Below are positions 47,816 through 56,838 of a DNA stretch of 64,000 nucleotides, in pieces. The DNA lies in contig PVNI01000008.1 of the NCBI GenBank assembly GCA_003001795.1, positions 186,001-250,000 on the forward strand, given 5' to 3'. The position numbers and the translations under genes are program-made. This stretch comes from Actinomadura viridilutea. Its GTDB lineage: Bacteria > Actinomycetota > Actinomycetes > Streptosporangiales > Streptosporangiaceae. Positions within the stretch are counted from its first letter, which is position 1. Every line of letters begins with the position of its first letter. The notes under the pieces were generated by a model, which was not told where the DNA came from, did no database searches, and worked only from the letters and a program-made list of their open reading frames with translations.

Positions 47816-49042
47816 ATGCCCGAGGAGACCATCGTCATCGTCGGCGCGAGCCTGGCCGGCGCCAAGGCCGCCGAGACGCTGCGGGAGGAGCGCTTCGGGG
47901 GACGGGTGGTGCTGATCGGCGCGGAGGTCGAGCGGCCCTACGAGCGGCCGCCGCTGTCCAAGGGGTTCCTGCTCGGCCAGGAGCCGCGGGAGAAGGCGCA
48001 CGTCCACGGGCCCGACTGGTACGAGCGCAACCGCGTGGAGCTGCGACTGGGCACGACCGTCACGGCCCTCGACCCGTCCCGGCACCGGGTGACGCTCGCC
48101 AGCGGCGAGGAGATCGGCTACGACCGGCTGCTGCTGGCCACCGGGGCGTCCCCGCGCCGGCTGGAGGTGCCCGGCTCCCGGCTCCAGGGCCTGTACTACC
48201 TGCGGACGATGGCCGACGCGGCGGCCCTGCGCGAGGCGATCGCGCCGGGCGGGCGCCGCGTGGTGGTGGCGGGCGCCGGCTGGATCGGCCTGGAGACCGC
48301 GGCCGCGGCCCGCGCCTACGGCAACGAGGTGACGGTGATCGAGCCGGAGCCGACGCCGCTGCACGCCGCGCTCGGGCCCGAGGTGGGCGGGCTGTTCGCC
48401 GACCTGCACCGCCGGCACGGCGTCATCCTGCGGCTGGACGAGGGCGTGGCGGGGTTCTGGGGCGCCGGGCAGGTGTCGGCGGTGGTGACCACGGGCGGCG
48501 CGGAGATCCCCGCGGACGTGGTGATCGTGGGCATCGGGGTGCGGCCCAACACCGAGCTGGCCGAGCGGGCGGGCCTGGAGGTGTCGGACGGCGTGCTGGT
48601 CGACCAGTCGCTGCGCACGTCCGACCCCGACGTCTTCGCCGCCGGGGACGTGGCCGCCGCCTACCATCCGCTGCTCGGCCGCCGCCTGCGCGTGGAGCAC
48701 TGGGCCAACGCGCTGAACGGCGGACCGGCCGCGGCGCGGGCGATGCTCGGGCAGGAGGTCTCCTACGACCGCATCCCCTACTTCTTCACCGACCAGTACG
48801 AACTCGGCATGGAGCTGTCCGGCCTGCCGACGCCGGGCGAGTACGACGAGGTGGTGTACCGGGGCGACGTGGCGGGCCTGGAGTTCATGGCGTTCTGGCT
48901 GTCCGGCGGGCGCGTGGTCGCCGGGATGAACGTCAACGTGTGGGAGGTCGCCCGGGACGTCCAGGCGCTGATCCGCTCCGGCGAGCCGGTCGACCGGGGG
49001 CTGCTGGCCGATCCCAAGGTGCCGCTGGCCGAGCTGCTGTAG
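47816..49042 (+). CDS. FAD-dependent ferredoxin/rubredoxin-type reductase
   Basis: 408 residues. N-terminal FAD motif IVIVGASLAGAKAAETLRE, RPYERPPLSKGFLLG, second NAD(P)H dinucleotide motif RVVVAGAGWIGLETAAAARAYG, and DVFAAGDVAAAYHP. The C-terminal reductase domain includes NGGPAAARAMLG. ATG 47816 is preceded by a strong AGGAGGTCGCC. It transfers electrons from NAD(P)H to a ferredoxin-like carrier, often for a cytochrome P450 or dioxygenase; no such partner is adjacent. Confidence 0.93.
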   Translation: MPEETIVIVGASLAGAKAAETLREERFGGRVVLIGAEVERPYERPPLSKGFLLGQEPREKAHVHGPDWYERNRVELRLGTTVTALDPSRHRVTLASGEEIGYDRLLLATGASPRRLEVPGSRLQGLYYLRTMADAAALREAIAPGGRRVVVAGAGWIGLETAAAARAYGNEVTVIEPEPTPLHAALGPEVGGLFADLHRRHGVILRLDEGVAGFWGAGQVSAVVTTGGAEIPADVVIVGIGVRPNTELAERAGLEVSDGVLVDQSLRTSDPDVFAAGDVAAAYHPLLGRRLRVEHWANALNGGPAAARAMLGQEVSYDRIPYFFTDQYELGMELSGLPTPGEYDEVVYRGDVAGLEFMAFWLSGGRVVAGMNVNVWEVARDVQALIRSGEPVDRGLLADPKVPLAELL

Positions 49043-49135
49043 GGGCCGTCCGCGGCGGACGCGGCCGCCCCCGCTGGGTGATCGCTTGCGCGGGGGAGGG
49101 GACGCCGGCCCGGGGGTAAGGCGCGTACAGTCTGC

Positions 49136-50455
49136 GTGGTGGTGACTGTGACGGCGGCCGGGACGCTCCGCCGGGCACGGCTGGCGGTGACCGTCGCGTT
49201 CGTCGCGCACGGTCTGGTCGGCTCCGCCTGGGTGGCGCGGATCCCTCAGGTCAAGGAGCATCTGGGACTGAGCGAGGGCGCCCTCGGCGTGGCGCTGCTC
49301 GGCGCACCGGCGGGAGTGGTCGTGGCGGTGCGCTTCGCCGGGTCGGTCGTCGCGCGGTGGGGCAGCCGCGCCACGACCATGGCGGCCGGGGCCGCGGGGG
49401 CGCTGGCGCTGGTCCCGATGGGCCTGGCCGGGAACCTGGCCGCGCTGGTCGCCGCGCTGGTGCTGTTCGGCGCCTCGCTGGGCCTGATGGACGTGGCGAT
49501 GAACGTCCAGGGGGTGGCCGTCGAACGCGGCCTGGGCCGGCCGATCATGTCCGGGCTGCACGGCGCGTACAGCATCGGCACCCTGCTGGCGGCGCTGGTC
49601 GGCTCCGGACTGGCGCATCTGGGCGTCCCGGTGCCGGTGCACCTGTCGGCGGCGGCGCTCCTGCTGGCGGCGCTGGTGCTGGCGGGCTGCCGAGGGCTGT
49701 TGGACCGATCCGCCGACGACCCGTCCGATCCGGACGCCGGCCCGTCCGGGCCCGCCGATCCCGCCGAGCCCGCCGCCGAGGCGTCGAAGTCCGCCGGCGC
49801 GTCGGAGGCCGGCTGCGCGTCCGGCGCCCGCGGCGCCGCCCGGGAGACCGCCCGGGAGCCGGCCCGGAAGGCCGCGCGCAGGGCCCAGGCGGAGGCGGTG
49901 CGCGGCGGACGGCGCATGCTGGCCCTGCTCGGGCTCATCGGGCTGTGCTCGTTCGTGGGCGAGGGCGCGATGGCCGACTGGAGCGCCGTCTACCTGCGCG
50001 AGACGCTGCACAGCGGGCCCGGCGTGGCGGGCCTGGGCTACGCGGGGTTCGCCGTCGCGATGACGGTGGGCCGCCTGGCGGGCGACCGGGTGGTGGCGCG
50101 GTTCGGGCCGGTGCGCGTGCTGCGCGCGGGGGCCCTGCTGTCGGCGTTCGGGCTGGGCCTGGGGCTGGCGGCCGGCCACCCGGTCGCCGCGATCATCGGG
50201 TTCACGCTGTTCGGCGTGGGCATCGCCCCCGTGGCGCCGGTCACCTTCAGCGCCGCGGGCAACCTGCCCGGCGTGCCCGCGGCGGACGGCATCTCCCGGG
50301 TGACGGGCGTCGGGTACCTCGGTCTGCTGGGCGGCCCGCCGGTCATCGGGTTCGTGGCGCAGGCGGTCGGGCTGACCGGCGCGCTGTGCGTGCCGGTCGC
50401 GCTGGTCGCCGCGATCGCGGTGTCCGCGCGCGCCACCGCCACGGCCGCGCGCTGA
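49136..50455 (+). CDS. MFS transporter
   Basis: 439 residues with 12 predicted transmembrane segments in two halves. The half-linker is long and Ala/Pro/Glu-rich (SDPDAGPSGPADPAEPAAEASKS). The motif A-like loop FAGSVVARWGSRATT and later VGRLAGDRVVARFGPVR are intact. Substrate unknown. Start GTG 49136/49139: TACAGT (49126-49131) lies 7 nt before GTG 49139, suggesting a leaderless message; no ribosome-binding site is visible. Confidence 0.9.
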   Translation: MVVTVTAAGTLRRARLAVTVAFVAHGLVGSAWVARIPQVKEHLGLSEGALGVALLGAPAGVVVAVRFAGSVVARWGSRATTMAAGAAGALALVPMGLAGNLAALVAALVLFGASLGLMDVAMNVQGVAVERGLGRPIMSGLHGAYSIGTLLAALVGSGLAHLGVPVPVHLSAAALLLAALVLAGCRGLLDRSADDPSDPDAGPSGPADPAEPAAEASKSAGASEAGCASGARGAARETAREPARKAARRAQAEAVRGGRRMLALLGLIGLCSFVGEGAMADWSAVYLRETLHSGPGVAGLGYAGFAVAMTVGRLAGDRVVARFGPVRVLRAGALLSAFGLGLGLAAGHPVAAIIGFTLFGVGIAPVAPVTFSAAGNLPGVPAADGISRVTGVGYLGLLGGPPVIGFVAQAVGLTGALCVPVALVAAIAVSARATATAAR

Positions 50456-50528
50456 TCGGCCTTTCGATCGATCTTTCCTTCCGGGGCGCGTGGGGTGCAC
50501 GGTTCGTCCTCCGGTAAGGTCTGGGCGA

Positions 50529-50990
50529 GTGAGCACCATGCAGCGGTCCCGGCCGGTCGACGCGGCGTCCGCGGACGTCCCGCACCGGCCCTTCGTGCGG
50601 GAGCTGCTCAGCTTCGGGTTCGTCGGGTGCGTCGGCACGGTGATCATGATCGGCGGGGCCAACGTCCTGCGGCACCTGCTCGGCGGCGGCCCGATCGTCA
50701 GCGTGGTGCTGCCCACCGTCGCCTCGACGCTGGTGTCGTACCTGGCCAACCGCCACTGGACGTTCCGGCACCGCGACAGCACCGGCTCCGGCCGCGAAGT
50801 GGCGATCTTCTTCGGGCTCAACGGCGTCGGCCTGCTGATCCAGACGGCCTGCACCGGCTTCACCTACTACACGCTCGGCCTGCACAGCGGGGTCGCCTAC
50901 AACGCCGGGCTGCTGGCGGGGCTGGCGCTGGCGTCGGCCTTCCGCTACTGGTCGTACCGCAAATGGGTGTTCACGCCCGCGGCGGCGTGA
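50529..50990 (+). CDS. GtrA-like membrane protein
   Basis: 153 residues, four transmembrane segments: LLSFGFVGCVGTVIMIGGAN, VVLPTVASTLVSYLANRHWTFRHR, REVAIFFGLNGVGLLIQTACTGF, LAGLALASAFRYWSYRKWVF. NRHWTFR and YRKWVF are GtrA hallmarks; such proteins flip or channel polyprenyl-linked sugars. GTG 50529 has TAAGGT 8 nt upstream and no ribosome-binding site, so it may be leaderless. Its stop overlaps the sigma-factor start by GTGA. Confidence 0.9.
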   Translation: MSTMQRSRPVDAASADVPHRPFVRELLSFGFVGCVGTVIMIGGANVLRHLLGGGPIVSVVLPTVASTLVSYLANRHWTFRHRDSTGSGREVAIFFGLNGVGLLIQTACTGFTYYTLGLHSGVAYNAGLLAGLALASAFRYWSYRKWVFTPAAA

Positions 50991-51973
50991 CGCGGCGTCC
51001 CGCGCGGGCGGCGGGCGACACGGTGGACGACGCGGTGGACGACGCGGCGCGGGCCCGGCTCGACGCCGAGTGGCCGAAGCACCGCCCCGCGGTGTTCGGC
51101 GCGGCCTACCGCATCACCGGCAGCGTGGCCGACGCCGAGGACGTCGCCCAGGACGTGTGGCTGCGCGCGGCCTCCGCCGCGTCGCTGGCCGAGGTCCGCG
51201 ATCTGCGCGCCTGGCTGGTCACCGTGGCCGCGCGCCGCGCCTACGACCTGCTGACCTCGGCCCGCGCCCGGCGCGAGGACTACGTCGGGCCGTGGCTGCC
51301 CGAACCGCTGCTGACCGGTCCGGACGCCGCCGAGCCGGTGCTCGTCGACGACACCGTCGGGATCGCGATGCTGCTGGTGCTGGAGCGGCTGACGCCGCCC
51401 GAGCGGGTCGCGTTCGTGCTGCGCCAGGCGTTCGAGGCGCCCTACGAGCAGATCGCCGAGGTCCTGGGCAAGAGCCCCGCGGCCTGCCGCCAGCTCGTCT
51501 CGCGGGCCGGACGCAAGATCGCCGCCGCCGGGCCGTCGGCCGCGGCCGGACGGCGGGCGTCCCGGGCCGAGCGCGAGCGGGTGGTCGGCGCCTTCCGCGC
51601 CGCCGCCGAGAGCGGCGACGGCGCCGCGCTGCTGGCCCTGCTGGACCCGGACGCCACCTACACCACCGACGGCGGCGGGAAGACGTTCGCCGCGCGCAAG
51701 GTCATCGCCGGGGCGGAGCGGATCGCGACCGTGCTGGTGCGGGTGACCGCCAAGCTCCAGATCACGCTGGCGCCCGTCGAGGTCAACGGCGGGCCCGGGC
51801 TGCTGGTGTACAGCTTCGGGCGGCTGATCGGCGTCGACGCCGTCGAGGTGGCGGACGGCCGCGTCACCGCGATCCGCCGCGTCCTCAACCCCGACAAGCT
51901 CGCCGGCCTGCGGCACGCGCCCGAGTCCCGGCGCGCAGAAGGCCCCCGGCGGGGCCGGGGGCCTTCCCGCTGA
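50987..51973 (+). CDS. SigJ/ECF41-type sigma factor with C-terminal SnoaL-like domain
   Basis: 328 residues. Sigma region 2: PAVFGAAYRITGSVADAEDVAQDVWLRA. Region 4: RLTPPERVAFVLRQAFEAPYEQIAEVLGKSPAACRQLVSRAGRK. Residues 200-310 form a NTF2/SnoaL-like domain (VVGAFRAAAESGDGAALLALLDPDATYTTDGGGK), which in ECF41 factors controls activity in place of an anti-sigma factor. It is translationally coupled to gtrA. A carboxymuconolactone decarboxylase-like gene, the usual ECF41 partner, lies 2.5 kb downstream. A hairpin overlaps the last codons. Confidence 0.93.
   Translation: MTRRPARAAGDTVDDAVDDAARARLDAEWPKHRPAVFGAAYRITGSVADAEDVAQDVWLRAASAASLAEVRDLRAWLVTVAARRAYDLLTSARARREDYVGPWLPEPLLTGPDAAEPVLVDDTVGIAMLLVLERLTPPERVAFVLRQAFEAPYEQIAEVLGKSPAACRQLVSRAGRKIAAAGPSAAAGRRASRAERERVVGAFRAAAESGDGAALLALLDPDATYTTDGGGKTFAARKVIAGAERIATVLVRVTAKLQITLAPVEVNGGPGLLVYSFGRLIGVDAVEVADGRVTAIRRVLNPDKLAGLRHAPESRRAEGPRRGRGPSR
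51939..51965. terminator. Hairpin overlapping the sigma-factor 3' end
   Basis: AAGGCCCCCGGC (51939-51950) pairs perfectly with its complement 51954-51965, GGG loop. The stem lies inside the last codons of the sigma gene (stop 51971-51973), and faces the convergent LVIVD gene. Confidence 0.75.
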
Positions 51974-52018
51974 CCGCGTGCTCCGGCGGACCGGTCCGGG
52001 GACCGGTCCTCGGGCCGG

Positions 52019-53443
52019 TCAGCGGCCGAAGTAGTCGGGCTGCGACTGGACGTTCAGCACATCCAGCTTGACGCGCTTGCCGGGGTTGGTGCGCATGTCG
52101 CGGATGTCGAGGACGTCCATGCCCTTCTGGATGTCGTTGGAGTAGATGTAGCCGTTGTAGTAGTACGCCGACCACGAGCCGCCCACGATGAGCTCGGAGT
52201 CGCTCAGCGGCCCGCGCTCGAACCAGCCGATCTCCTTGGGCCTGCGGGAGTCGGTGAAGTCCCACACCGAGACGCCGCCCTGGTACCAGGCCTGGACCAT
52301 GATGTCGCGGCCCTTGACGGGGATCAGCGAGCCGTTGTGGGCCACGCAGTTCTCGGTGTCGGCGTTCGCCCGCGGGATCTTGAAGTAGCTGCGGAAGACC
52401 AGCCGGCGCTTGTCGCCCTTGCCGACGATGTCGTAGACGGCGTCGGCGCCCTTCTCCTGGCCGATCGCGGCGTTGCAGGTGGCCGCGCCGCCGCCGCCGA
52501 GCTCGTCGGTGAAGACGACCTTGGTGGCGCTGTTGTTGAACGTCGCCGAGTGCCAGAACGCGAAGTTCTCGTCGTCGCGGACGCTGTGGATGATCCGCGG
52601 CTTGACCCGGTCGGAGATGTCGAACAGCACGCCGTCGCCCATGCACGCCCCGGCCATGAGGTTCTTGGCCGGGTAGGCGGTCAGGTCGTGGCAGCCGGTG
52701 GTCGCCGACGTGCCCTCGGGGTAGGGCCGCCCGTCACCGGGGTTGCCGCCGTCGGGGAACAGCACCGGCTCGGCCACCACCTTGGCCGCCTGCGGGTGCT
52801 TCAGCGGCACCTTGATGATCGAGATCAGGTCGTGCGGCGGCTGGCAGTCGGGGTAGGCGGAGTTGGGCGAGTACGACGAGACGTAGATGTACACCTCGTC
52901 GCGCTTGCCCGGGACCAGCGTGTTGGTGTGCGAACCGCACTTGGTCTCGACGGACTTGACGTAGCGCGGGTTGCGCACGTCGCTGATGTCGAAGATCTTG
53001 ATGCCCTCCCAGGCCGACTTCTCGCTGGCCGGCATGGGCTGCGACTGGCAGGAGTCGTCGCTGCGCGAGCTGTCGGTGGACAGGAACAGCAGGTTCCCGG
53101 CGATCGACACGTCGTTCTGCGACCCGGGGCACCGCACCACGGTCACGATCTTCGGCTTGGCCGGCTTGCTGATGTCGTAGACCGTGAAGCCCTCGTAGTT
53201 GCCGCCGAAGGCGTACTTGCCCTTGAAGGCCCAGTCCGAGTTGAGGGCCGAGGTCGAGGCGAACGGCGCGGGCTTGGGGATGTTCGCCACGTGGTGCATG
53301 TTGCGCGACTTGGCGATCTCGTCCACGCCCAGGGTGTCGGCCGCGGCCGTGGGCGCCGCGGCGGCTGATCCGGCCAGCGCGAGCGCCGCGAGGGTTCCCA
53401 CCAGTGTTCGTCGCTTGGGTCTGCGTCCAGGGAGCAGCGCCAC
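52019..53443 (-). CDS. Secreted LVIVD-repeat beta-propeller protein
   Basis: About 474 residues. Signal peptide RTLVGTLAALALAGSAAAAPTAAA, then repeated propeller blades: YEGFTVYDISKPAKPKIVTVV, WEGIKIFDISDVRNPRYVKSV, GVLFDISDRVKPRIIHSV, GVSVWDFTDSRRPKEIGWF, GMDVLDIRDM. Each blade holds the LVIVD-like strand. The family is extracellular and of unknown function. GTG 53443 has AAGGAG five nucleotides upstream, better placed than GTG 53449. Confidence 0.92.
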   Translation of the reverse strand: MALLPGRRPKRRTLVGTLAALALAGSAAAAPTAAADTLGVDEIAKSRNMHHVANIPKPAPFASTSALNSDWAFKGKYAFGGNYEGFTVYDISKPAKPKIVTVVRCPGSQNDVSIAGNLLFLSTDSSRSDDSCQSQPMPASEKSAWEGIKIFDISDVRNPRYVKSVETKCGSHTNTLVPGKRDEVYIYVSSYSPNSAYPDCQPPHDLISIIKVPLKHPQAAKVVAEPVLFPDGGNPGDGRPYPEGTSATTGCHDLTAYPAKNLMAGACMGDGVLFDISDRVKPRIIHSVRDDENFAFWHSATFNNSATKVVFTDELGGGGAATCNAAIGQEKGADAVYDIVGKGDKRRLVFRSYFKIPRANADTENCVAHNGSLIPVKGRDIMVQAWYQGGVSVWDFTDSRRPKEIGWFERGPLSDSELIVGGSWSAYYYNGYIYSNDIQKGMDVLDIRDMRTNPGKRVKLDVLNVQSQPDYFGR

Positions 53444-53630
53444 CCTCACTCCTTAATGTGTCCAAAATCCCCCGACGGTAGGTGATCAACCGGAGTATGA
53501 ACCGAACTGAGCCTTTTGCATAGATCTGCATGGATCTGTGAGCTTTCTGAGATCAAACTCTCTTCCGTGCCGACGGCGGTCCGGGCTACCGTCCGGAATG
53601 TCCACGCGGCGGGTCGAAGTGGGGAATCGA

Positions 53631-54308
53631 ATGCGCAACTGGACGCGGTACCGGATCGCGGTGCTGGCCGTGGCGGCGGCCGCGGCCGCCCTGGGCGGAT
53701 GCAGCGGCGGCGACGACTCCGGCGACCGGGCCGCGCCCAAGGCCACCGTGCTGATGCCGGGACGGCCGGGGGAGGACAACAAGACCGCGGTGGTCGGGCC
53801 GTCCACGCCGTCCCCGCCCACGGCCGCGGAGATCCGCTTCGTGGAGATGATGATCCCGCACCACCGGCAGGCGATCGAGATGGCCGCGCTGGCCCCCGAG
53901 CGGGCCTCCGACCGGCAGATCAAGGCGATGGCCGAGCGCATCGACGCGGCGCAGAACGCGGAGATCTCGGCCATGCAGAGCTGGTTGAAGCGGCACGGCC
54001 GGGGGACGGGGACGGGCCACGCCGGGCACGGCGCGCACGGCGCCGCCGCCTCGCCGTCGGCGTCCGCCCACGCCGGCATGCCGGGCATGGCGACGCCGCA
54101 GCAGATGGAGCAGCTCCGGCAGGCCCGCGGCAAGGACTTCGACCGGCTGTTCGTCGACCTGATGGTCGCCCACCACCAGGGCGCGCTGACCATGGTCCAG
54201 GACGTGCTGGACCGCGGCACCGACGTCACCGTCCAGCAGCTCGCGCGGGACATCCAGTCCACCCAGCAGGCCGAGATCAACCGGCTGCGCGCCCTGCGGG
54301 ACGGCTGA
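53631..54308 (+). CDS. DUF305 lipoprotein
   Basis: 225 residues. Lipoprotein signal RIAVLAVAAAAAALGGC. DUF305 core in two halves: MMIPHHRQAIEMAALAPERASD and LMVAHHQGALTMVQDVLDRG, each with the HHxxAxxM pattern, separated by a His/Gly-rich linker (GHAGHGAHGAAASPSASAHAG). The paired HH motifs suggest metal binding, and copper-related roles are proposed for the family. ATG 53631 follows GGGGAATCG. It is divergent from the LVIVD gene. Confidence 0.9.
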   Translation: MRNWTRYRIAVLAVAAAAAALGGCSGGDDSGDRAAPKATVLMPGRPGEDNKTAVVGPSTPSPPTAAEIRFVEMMIPHHRQAIEMAALAPERASDRQIKAMAERIDAAQNAEISAMQSWLKRHGRGTGTGHAGHGAHGAAASPSASAHAGMPGMATPQQMEQLRQARGKDFDRLFVDLMVAHHQGALTMVQDVLDRGTDVTVQQLARDIQSTQQAEINRLRALRDG

Positions 54309-54435
54309 GCCCCCGCGACGGCCGGACACAGCCGACCGGCGCGGCGAACGGGACGCGGCGGCATTCGCCGTCACAGGCGGCCGGGCGGCGTCGTCTCCCT
54401 GGCGACCGCTGAGCGAGCGCATGAAGGGAACGACG

Positions 54436-54903
54436 ATGAAACAGCGTCTCAACCTGGCCGAGGCCGCCCCGGACGTCTACCGGGCCCTCTCGCAGGTCGA
54501 GGGCATGCTGCGCGAATCGGGGCTGGACCCGCTGCTGCGGCACCTGGTCAAGCTCCGCGCCTCCCAGATCAACGGCTGCCTGTTCTGCGTCGACATGCAC
54601 GCGCACGAGGCGCTGAACGACGGCGAGACCCCCGACCGGATCTTCCAGCTGCCGGCGTGGCGGGAGTCGGAGCTGTTCACCGAGGCGGAACGGGCCGCGC
54701 TCGCCTACACCGAGTCCGCCACCCGGCTCGGCGAGGACGGCGTGCCGGACGAGGTGTGGGACCGGATGGCCGCGCACTTCTCCCAGCGGGAGCAGGCCGC
54801 GCTGGTCGCGGTCGTCGCGATGATCAACTTGTGGAACCGGATCGCCGTGCCGACCCGCGCGCGTCCCCCGGCCCGGCCCGTCCCCGAGGCGAGGGCGTCG
54901 TAA
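54436..54903 (+). CDS. Carboxymuconolactone decarboxylase/AhpD-like protein
   Basis: 155 residues: NLAEAAPDVYRALSQVEGMLRESGLDPLLRHLVKLRASQINGCLFCVDMHAHEALNDGE. CLFC plus MHAHEA is the AhpD-type peroxidatic CxxC and proton-relay His. ATG 54436 is preceded by GAAGGGAACGACG. Such proteins are the common regulon partner of ECF41 sigma factors, one of which lies upstream at 50987. The mechanism here (peroxidase or redox sensor) is unproven. Confidence 0.92.
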   Translation: MKQRLNLAEAAPDVYRALSQVEGMLRESGLDPLLRHLVKLRASQINGCLFCVDMHAHEALNDGETPDRIFQLPAWRESELFTEAERAALAYTESATRLGEDGVPDEVWDRMAAHFSQREQAALVAVVAMINLWNRIAVPTRARPPARPVPEARAS

Positions 54904-54927
54904 GGCGCGGAGCCGTCGCGCAGCACG

Positions 54928-54972
54928 GGCGGGGCCGCCGGGACCGGACCCCCGCGTCCCGGCGGCCCCGCC
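54928..54972. terminator. Strong bidirectional hairpin
   Basis: Perfect 16-bp stem (54928-54943 with 54957-54972), 13-nt loop, between the convergent decarboxylase-like and F420 oxidoreductase genes. Confidence 0.85.
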
Positions 54973-54976
54973 GCGC

Positions 54977-55846
54977 TCAGCGCCCGGCGGGCGTGATCTT
55001 CGCGACCTGGGCGAGCGCCTCGCCGAGCACCCCGGCGAGGTCCTCCCCGGTGCGCTGGGAGTAGATCACGTGGTCGACGCCCGCCTCGGCGAGCCGGCCC
55101 GCCGTGTCCACGACCTGATCGACCGAGGGACGGCCGCGCATGAACGTCAGCGAGGTCTTCTCGATCTCGGCGTAGTCGCGGCCCTCCCGCTCGCAGTGCC
55201 CGCGCAGCACGTCGAGCTTCCGCGGCAGCTCGTCGGAGTCGAAGATGTTGCAGGCGTCGGCGTACTTGGCGACGAACCGCAGCGTCTTCTTCTCCCCGGT
55301 GCCGCCGACCAGGATCGGCGGGTGCGGGCGCCGCACCGGCCGCGGAACGTTCAGCGGACGCTCCAGGCGGTAGTGCCCGCCGTCGAAGGGGCTCTCGTCG
55401 CCCCGCCACATCTGGTGGGCGATCCGCAGCGTCTCCTCGAGCCGCTCGAACCGCTCGGCCGTCGGCGGGAACGGCACGCCGAGCCCGCGCGACTCCTCCT
55501 CGTTCCAGGCGGCGCCGATCCCCAGCCAGGCCCGGCCGCCGGACAGCACGTCCAGCGTCGTCACCGTCTTCACCAGGACGCCCGGGTGCCGGTAGACGAC
55601 GCCGGTGACCAGGGTGCCCAGCGTGATCTTCTCGGTGAGCGCCGCCGCGTACGCCAGCGCCGTATAGGCCTCCAGCATCGGCTCCTCCGCCGGGCCGACC
55701 ACGGGGATCTGGAAGAAGTGGTCCATCACCCAGAACGAGTGCAGACCCGCCTGGTCGGCGTCACGGGCGATGCGCCCGTACTCGGCGGCGATCCGCTCCG
55801 GTCCGCCCGGGAAGGTGAAGCTGGGGACCTGCAGTCCGATGCGCAT
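54977..55846 (-). CDS. LLM-class F420-dependent oxidoreductase
   Basis: 289 residues of the luciferase-like TIM-barrel: MRIGLQVPSFTFPGGPERIAAEYGRIARDADQAGLHSFWVMDHF, TLGTLVTGVVYRHPGVLVKTVTTLDVLSGGRAWLGIGAAWNEEE, RPHPPILVGGTGEKKTLRFVAKYADACNIF. Members use F420 or FMN; the GGAAWNEEE pattern is typical of F420 enzymes. Its promoter carries a MerR-type operator (55886-55916) shared with the aldo/keto reductase and merR. Substrate unknown. Start ATG 55846 after GAGGACTCCTC. Confidence 0.93.
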   Translation of the reverse strand: MRIGLQVPSFTFPGGPERIAAEYGRIARDADQAGLHSFWVMDHFFQIPVVGPAEEPMLEAYTALAYAAALTEKITLGTLVTGVVYRHPGVLVKTVTTLDVLSGGRAWLGIGAAWNEEESRGLGVPFPPTAERFERLEETLRIAHQMWRGDESPFDGGHYRLERPLNVPRPVRRPHPPILVGGTGEKKTLRFVAKYADACNIFDSDELPRKLDVLRGHCEREGRDYAEIEKTSLTFMRGRPSVDQVVDTAGRLAEAGVDHVIYSQRTGEDLAGVLGEALAQVAKITPAGR

Positions 55847-55885
55847 GAGGAGTCCTCTGTTTCTCGCTGCGGCACTTGCCCTTGC

Positions 55886-55916
55886 ACTCTCCGACCTGGA
55901 GCGCGCTCCAGGTCAA
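55886..55916 (-). promoter_or_regulatory. MerR-type promoter of the F420 oxidoreductase
   Basis: Minus strand: TTGACC (55916-55911), 19-nt spacer holding the dyad CTGGAGCGCGCTCCAG, then GAGAGT. The perfect palindrome GACCTGGAGCGCGCTCCAGGTC spans 55893-55914 and overlaps the stop of the aldo/keto reductase gene. Confidence 0.82.
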
Positions 55917-56830
55917 CCCGCCGCGGCCGAATCGAGTCGTTCCCTCAGCTCGGCGGGCAATGTCAGCTCGGCCGCGCCCAGCATCTCCTCCACCTGGGCC
56001 ACCGTGCTGACGCCCACGATGGGGATCACCGGCGGGTCGCCGCCCATCAGCCAGGCGAGCACCACCTGGTTGGGCGTGGCGCCCAGCTCGTCGGCGACCG
56101 ACCGCAGCACGGCCAGCCTCCGCTCGTTGGCCGGGCACCGGTAGGCCTCGTGCAGCGGCTTGTCGGCGCGGGTGTAGCCGCCCGCGAGCAGCGCGTTGTA
56201 GACCCACAGCCGCATGCCCTCGGCCCGGACGTAGTCGAGCAGCTCGTCGGTGACGAGGTAGTGCCCGATGTCGGCGAGCGGCACGCCCGGCTGAGGCTGG
56301 AGGTAGGTGTAGCGGTACTGGAGGTCGTCCCAGCGGGGCTCGCCGAGCGCCCGTGCCCGCTCCAGCCGCCATAGTGCGTGGTTGCTGGCGCCGAGCCGGC
56401 CGACCGTGCCCTCGCGCACCAGGTCGCCGAACGCGCCCATGGTCTCCTCCAGCGGCACCGTCCGGTCCTCGATGTGCGCCCAGTACACGTCGATCCGGTC
56501 GGTGCCGAGCCGCCGCAGGCTGCCCTCGACCGCCGCCCGGATCGCCTTCTCCGACAGCCCTTCGGTGTTCTCCAGGCCCATGCCGGGCGCCGTCGGCCGC
56601 GCCCCGACCTTGGTGCCGAGCACCACCTGGTCCCGCTTCTTGCGGCTGGCCAGCCAGCGCCCGAGCACGGTCTCGCTCTCGCCGCCGACCCCGCCGGTCA
56701 GCCAGAACGCGTAGTTGTTCGCCGTGTCGATCATCGTCCCGCCCGCCTCGGTGAAGCGGTCGAGGATGGCGAACGAGGTCTCCTCGTCCACCTTGGTTCC
56801 GAACCACATTGCTCCAAGCGCGATCTCCAT
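55913..56830 (-). CDS. Aldo/keto reductase
   Basis: 305 residues. The AKR barrel shows MIDTANNYAFWLTGG (Asp and catalytic Tyr area), DQVVLGTKVGARPT (Lys), IDVYWAHIEDRTVPLEETMGAFGDLVREG, and VVLAWLMGGDPPVIPIVGVSTVAQVEEMLGAAEL with the NADPH-binding end. Start ATG 56830 lies 8 nt after an AAGGAT -10 element, so it is probably leaderless. It is followed closely by the F420 oxidoreductase under its own copy of the operator. Substrate unknown. Confidence 0.92.
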   Translation of the reverse strand: MEIALGAMWFGTKVDEETSFAILDRFTEAGGTMIDTANNYAFWLTGGVGGESETVLGRWLASRKKRDQVVLGTKVGARPTAPGMGLENTEGLSEKAIRAAVEGSLRRLGTDRIDVYWAHIEDRTVPLEETMGAFGDLVREGTVGRLGASNHALWRLERARALGEPRWDDLQYRYTYLQPQPGVPLADIGHYLVTDELLDYVRAEGMRLWVYNALLAGGYTRADKPLHEAYRCPANERRLAVLRSVADELGATPNQVVLAWLMGGDPPVIPIVGVSTVAQVEEMLGAAELTLPAELRERLDSAAAG

Positions 56831-56838
56831 GAGCGCAC

